NCBI GenBank assembly: GCA_947475995.1 | Contig: CANJNI010000001.1 | Coordinates: forward strand, 1-64,000 | Source: Beijerinckiaceae bacterium | GTDB lineage: Bacteria > Pseudomonadota > Alphaproteobacteria > Rhizobiales > Beijerinckiaceae | Reading direction: 5' to 3' | DNA: 64,000 nucleotides | Shown: positions 63,005 to 64,000 of the stretch, piece by piece | Position numbering within the stretch: the first letter of the stretch is position 1 | Layout: the number at the start of each line of letters is the position of its first letter | Translations under genes and position numbers: made by a program | The notes under the pieces: generated by a model | Told to the model about the DNA's origin: nothing | Seen by the model: only the letters and a program-made list of their open reading frames with translations | The model's database searches: none

Positions 63005-63217
63005 ATGGTCAGCTCAGACGAGACGGCGCGGATCGATGCGCTGGAGATGCGGTTCGCCGATCAGGACCGGATGCTGGGCGAACTGAACGAGGTCATCACA
63101 TCCCAATGGCGCAAGATCGACGCGCTGGAGCGTGAACTGGCGCGTTTGAAGGACGAGTTCCAGAACATCGCCATGAAGCTGCCGGAAGGCCCGGAGCCTC
63201 CGCCGCCGCATTATTGA
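63005..63217 (+). CDS. slyX: SlyX family protein
   Basis: A 70-residue coiled-coil protein. RIDALEMRFADQDRMLGELN and VITSQWRKIDALERELARLK form the helical heptads, and the tail ends EGPEPPPPHY, the proline-rich C-terminus that marks SlyX proteins. Function unknown. Its last 7 bases overlap the convergent TetR gene. Confidence 0.88.
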   Translation: MVSSDETARIDALEMRFADQDRMLGELNEVITSQWRKIDALERELARLKDEFQNIAMKLPEGPEPPPPHY

Positions 63218-63882
63218 GGGCGGCGGTCCGGCGTCCGGCCGCCGCCTGCCCGCACTGCGCCCTCCACCATCGCGCTGACGCCGCGCATCAGCGCGGAATG
63301 GGGATCGCAATCGGGATTGGAGCCGTCGAGGTGTCCACCGAGCATCAGCATCGCGGCGCCGTGCGACAGGGTCCAGATGTCCATCGCGAGGGTGCGGGCG
63401 CCGCTCATGGGCGCCCCGAAGCTTTGCAGCACGACCGCCGATGCGCCGATCAGAATGTCGAGCGATTTCTGCGATTCGACGCCCGGGTCGCAATTAAGAT
63501 TTTTCGCATTGCTGAACATGGCTGAGTAAAGCCCCGGCTCCTCTTTCGCAAAGCCCAGATAGGCTGTGCCCATCCGGCGCAAGGCCGTCAGCGGGTCCGG
63601 CCGGCCGGCGTCCCAGGCGGCCGAAAGGCGAATGCTGAACTGTTCGAAGCCGCGCTTCGCCAGTTCGCCCATGAGGGCGTCCCGGTCGGAGAAATGGCGG
63701 TACGGGGCTGCGGGCGTGACGCCGACGAGCTTGGCGGCTTCCGCCAGCGTGAAGCCGGACGGGCCGTGCTGGGCGATCAGCGAACGAGCGGCCTCGATCA
63801 GGGCGTCCTTGAGACGGCCATGATGATAGCCCCGGCGCTCGCCGCCGAGGAAAGATTGCTTGATGAAGTCCTTCTTGCTCAT
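63211..63882 (-). CDS. TetR/AcrR family transcriptional regulator with WHG domain
   Basis: A 223-residue regulator. The N-terminal YHHGRLKDALIEAARSLIAQ, LAEAAKLVGVTPAAPYRHFS and DRDALMGELAKRGFEQFSIR form the DNA-binding domain. The C-terminal part has the WHG domain around WTLSHGAAMLMLGG, a ligand-binding dimer module. ATG at 63882 (MSKKDFIKQ) was preferred to 63897. Target genes are not evident; it lies at the right edge and is convergent with slyX. Confidence 0.88.
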   Translation of the reverse strand: MSKKDFIKQSFLGGERRGYHHGRLKDALIEAARSLIAQHGPSGFTLAEAAKLVGVTPAAPYRHFSDRDALMGELAKRGFEQFSIRLSAAWDAGRPDPLTALRRMGTAYLGFAKEEPGLYSAMFSNAKNLNCDPGVESQKSLDILIGASAVVLQSFGAPMSGARTLAMDIWTLSHGAAMLMLGGHLDGSNPDCDPHSALMRGVSAMVEGAVRAGGGRTPDRRPQ

Positions 63883-64000
63883 CAATCCCGATTCCAAAGT
63901 TCAACATAGGCCCCCCGGCGGCTCTTTGCGAGTTTTCCGGCCTGTGCGCCCCGGCACGTCCGCCGCAAGGCGGATCAGCGAGATGTGAGGACGCAAGGGA

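Overview
This is G+C-rich alphaproteobacterial chromosome, most likely Hyphomicrobiales (Rhizobiales; Beijerinckiaceae, Bradyrhizobiaceae or a relative). The evidence is a TrcR/DUF1013 cell-cycle regulator, a rhizobial-type motB-motC-fliK flagellar order, many Bug/TctC and other binding proteins, and palindromic intergenic repeats of the kind common in Bradyrhizobium-like genomes. I recognised no rRNA, tRNA, prophage, integrase, transposase or CRISPR array. Positions 1-116 and 63,883-64,000 hold no gene I can support.

Layout. 0.1-5.4 kb, minus strand: a surface-polysaccharide operon (O-antigen ligase, Wzc-type tyrosine autokinase, membrane-anchored protein, methyltransferase). 5.6-16.1 kb: an isocitrate-lyase-superfamily lyase, a TSUP permease, a TacAT-like and a HigBA-like toxin-antitoxin module each with a perfect palindromic operator, a GT87-GtrA fusion, propionyl-CoA synthetase, a fatty-acyl-CoA ligase and TrcR. 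16.3-19.6 kb: a four-gene periplasmic copper operon. 19.7-24.5 kb: an orphan binding protein, an SbtA-type permease with a divergent LysR regulator, cspA and a string of four tiny genes.

24.6-41.8 kb is a metabolic (probably catabolic) region: two lone molybdopterin-binding subunits of the xanthine dehydrogenase family, UbiD decarboxylase, dienelactone hydrolase, a complete tripartite tricarboxylate transporter (tctBAC), a PLP enzyme, a Rieske oxygenase, a TauD-type dioxygenase, a binding protein and a CapA-like protein. 41.8-42.5 kb is a repeat nest around a small GIY-YIG nuclease gene, followed by uvrB, which contains a sharply AT-rich patch, and a QuiC-type dehydroshikimate dehydratase.

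47.2-57.5 kb is a compact divergent flagellar block. On the minus strand a continuous reading frame fuses MotA (stator) to FliF (MS ring), followed by a FliH-position protein, MotB, MotC, FliK and a lytic transglycosylase. On the plus strand are FlgF, FliI, two small proteins and a flagellin. The fusion is the most unusual object in the window. It fits a deletion that removed whatever lay between motA and fliF, which in related gene orders includes switch genes such as fliM, fliN and fliG. It could also be an assembly error or a real new architecture. 57.5-63.9 kb is ordinary: binding proteins, an extensin-like lipoprotein, small membrane proteins, an MBL-fold hydrolase, SlyX and a TetR regulator.
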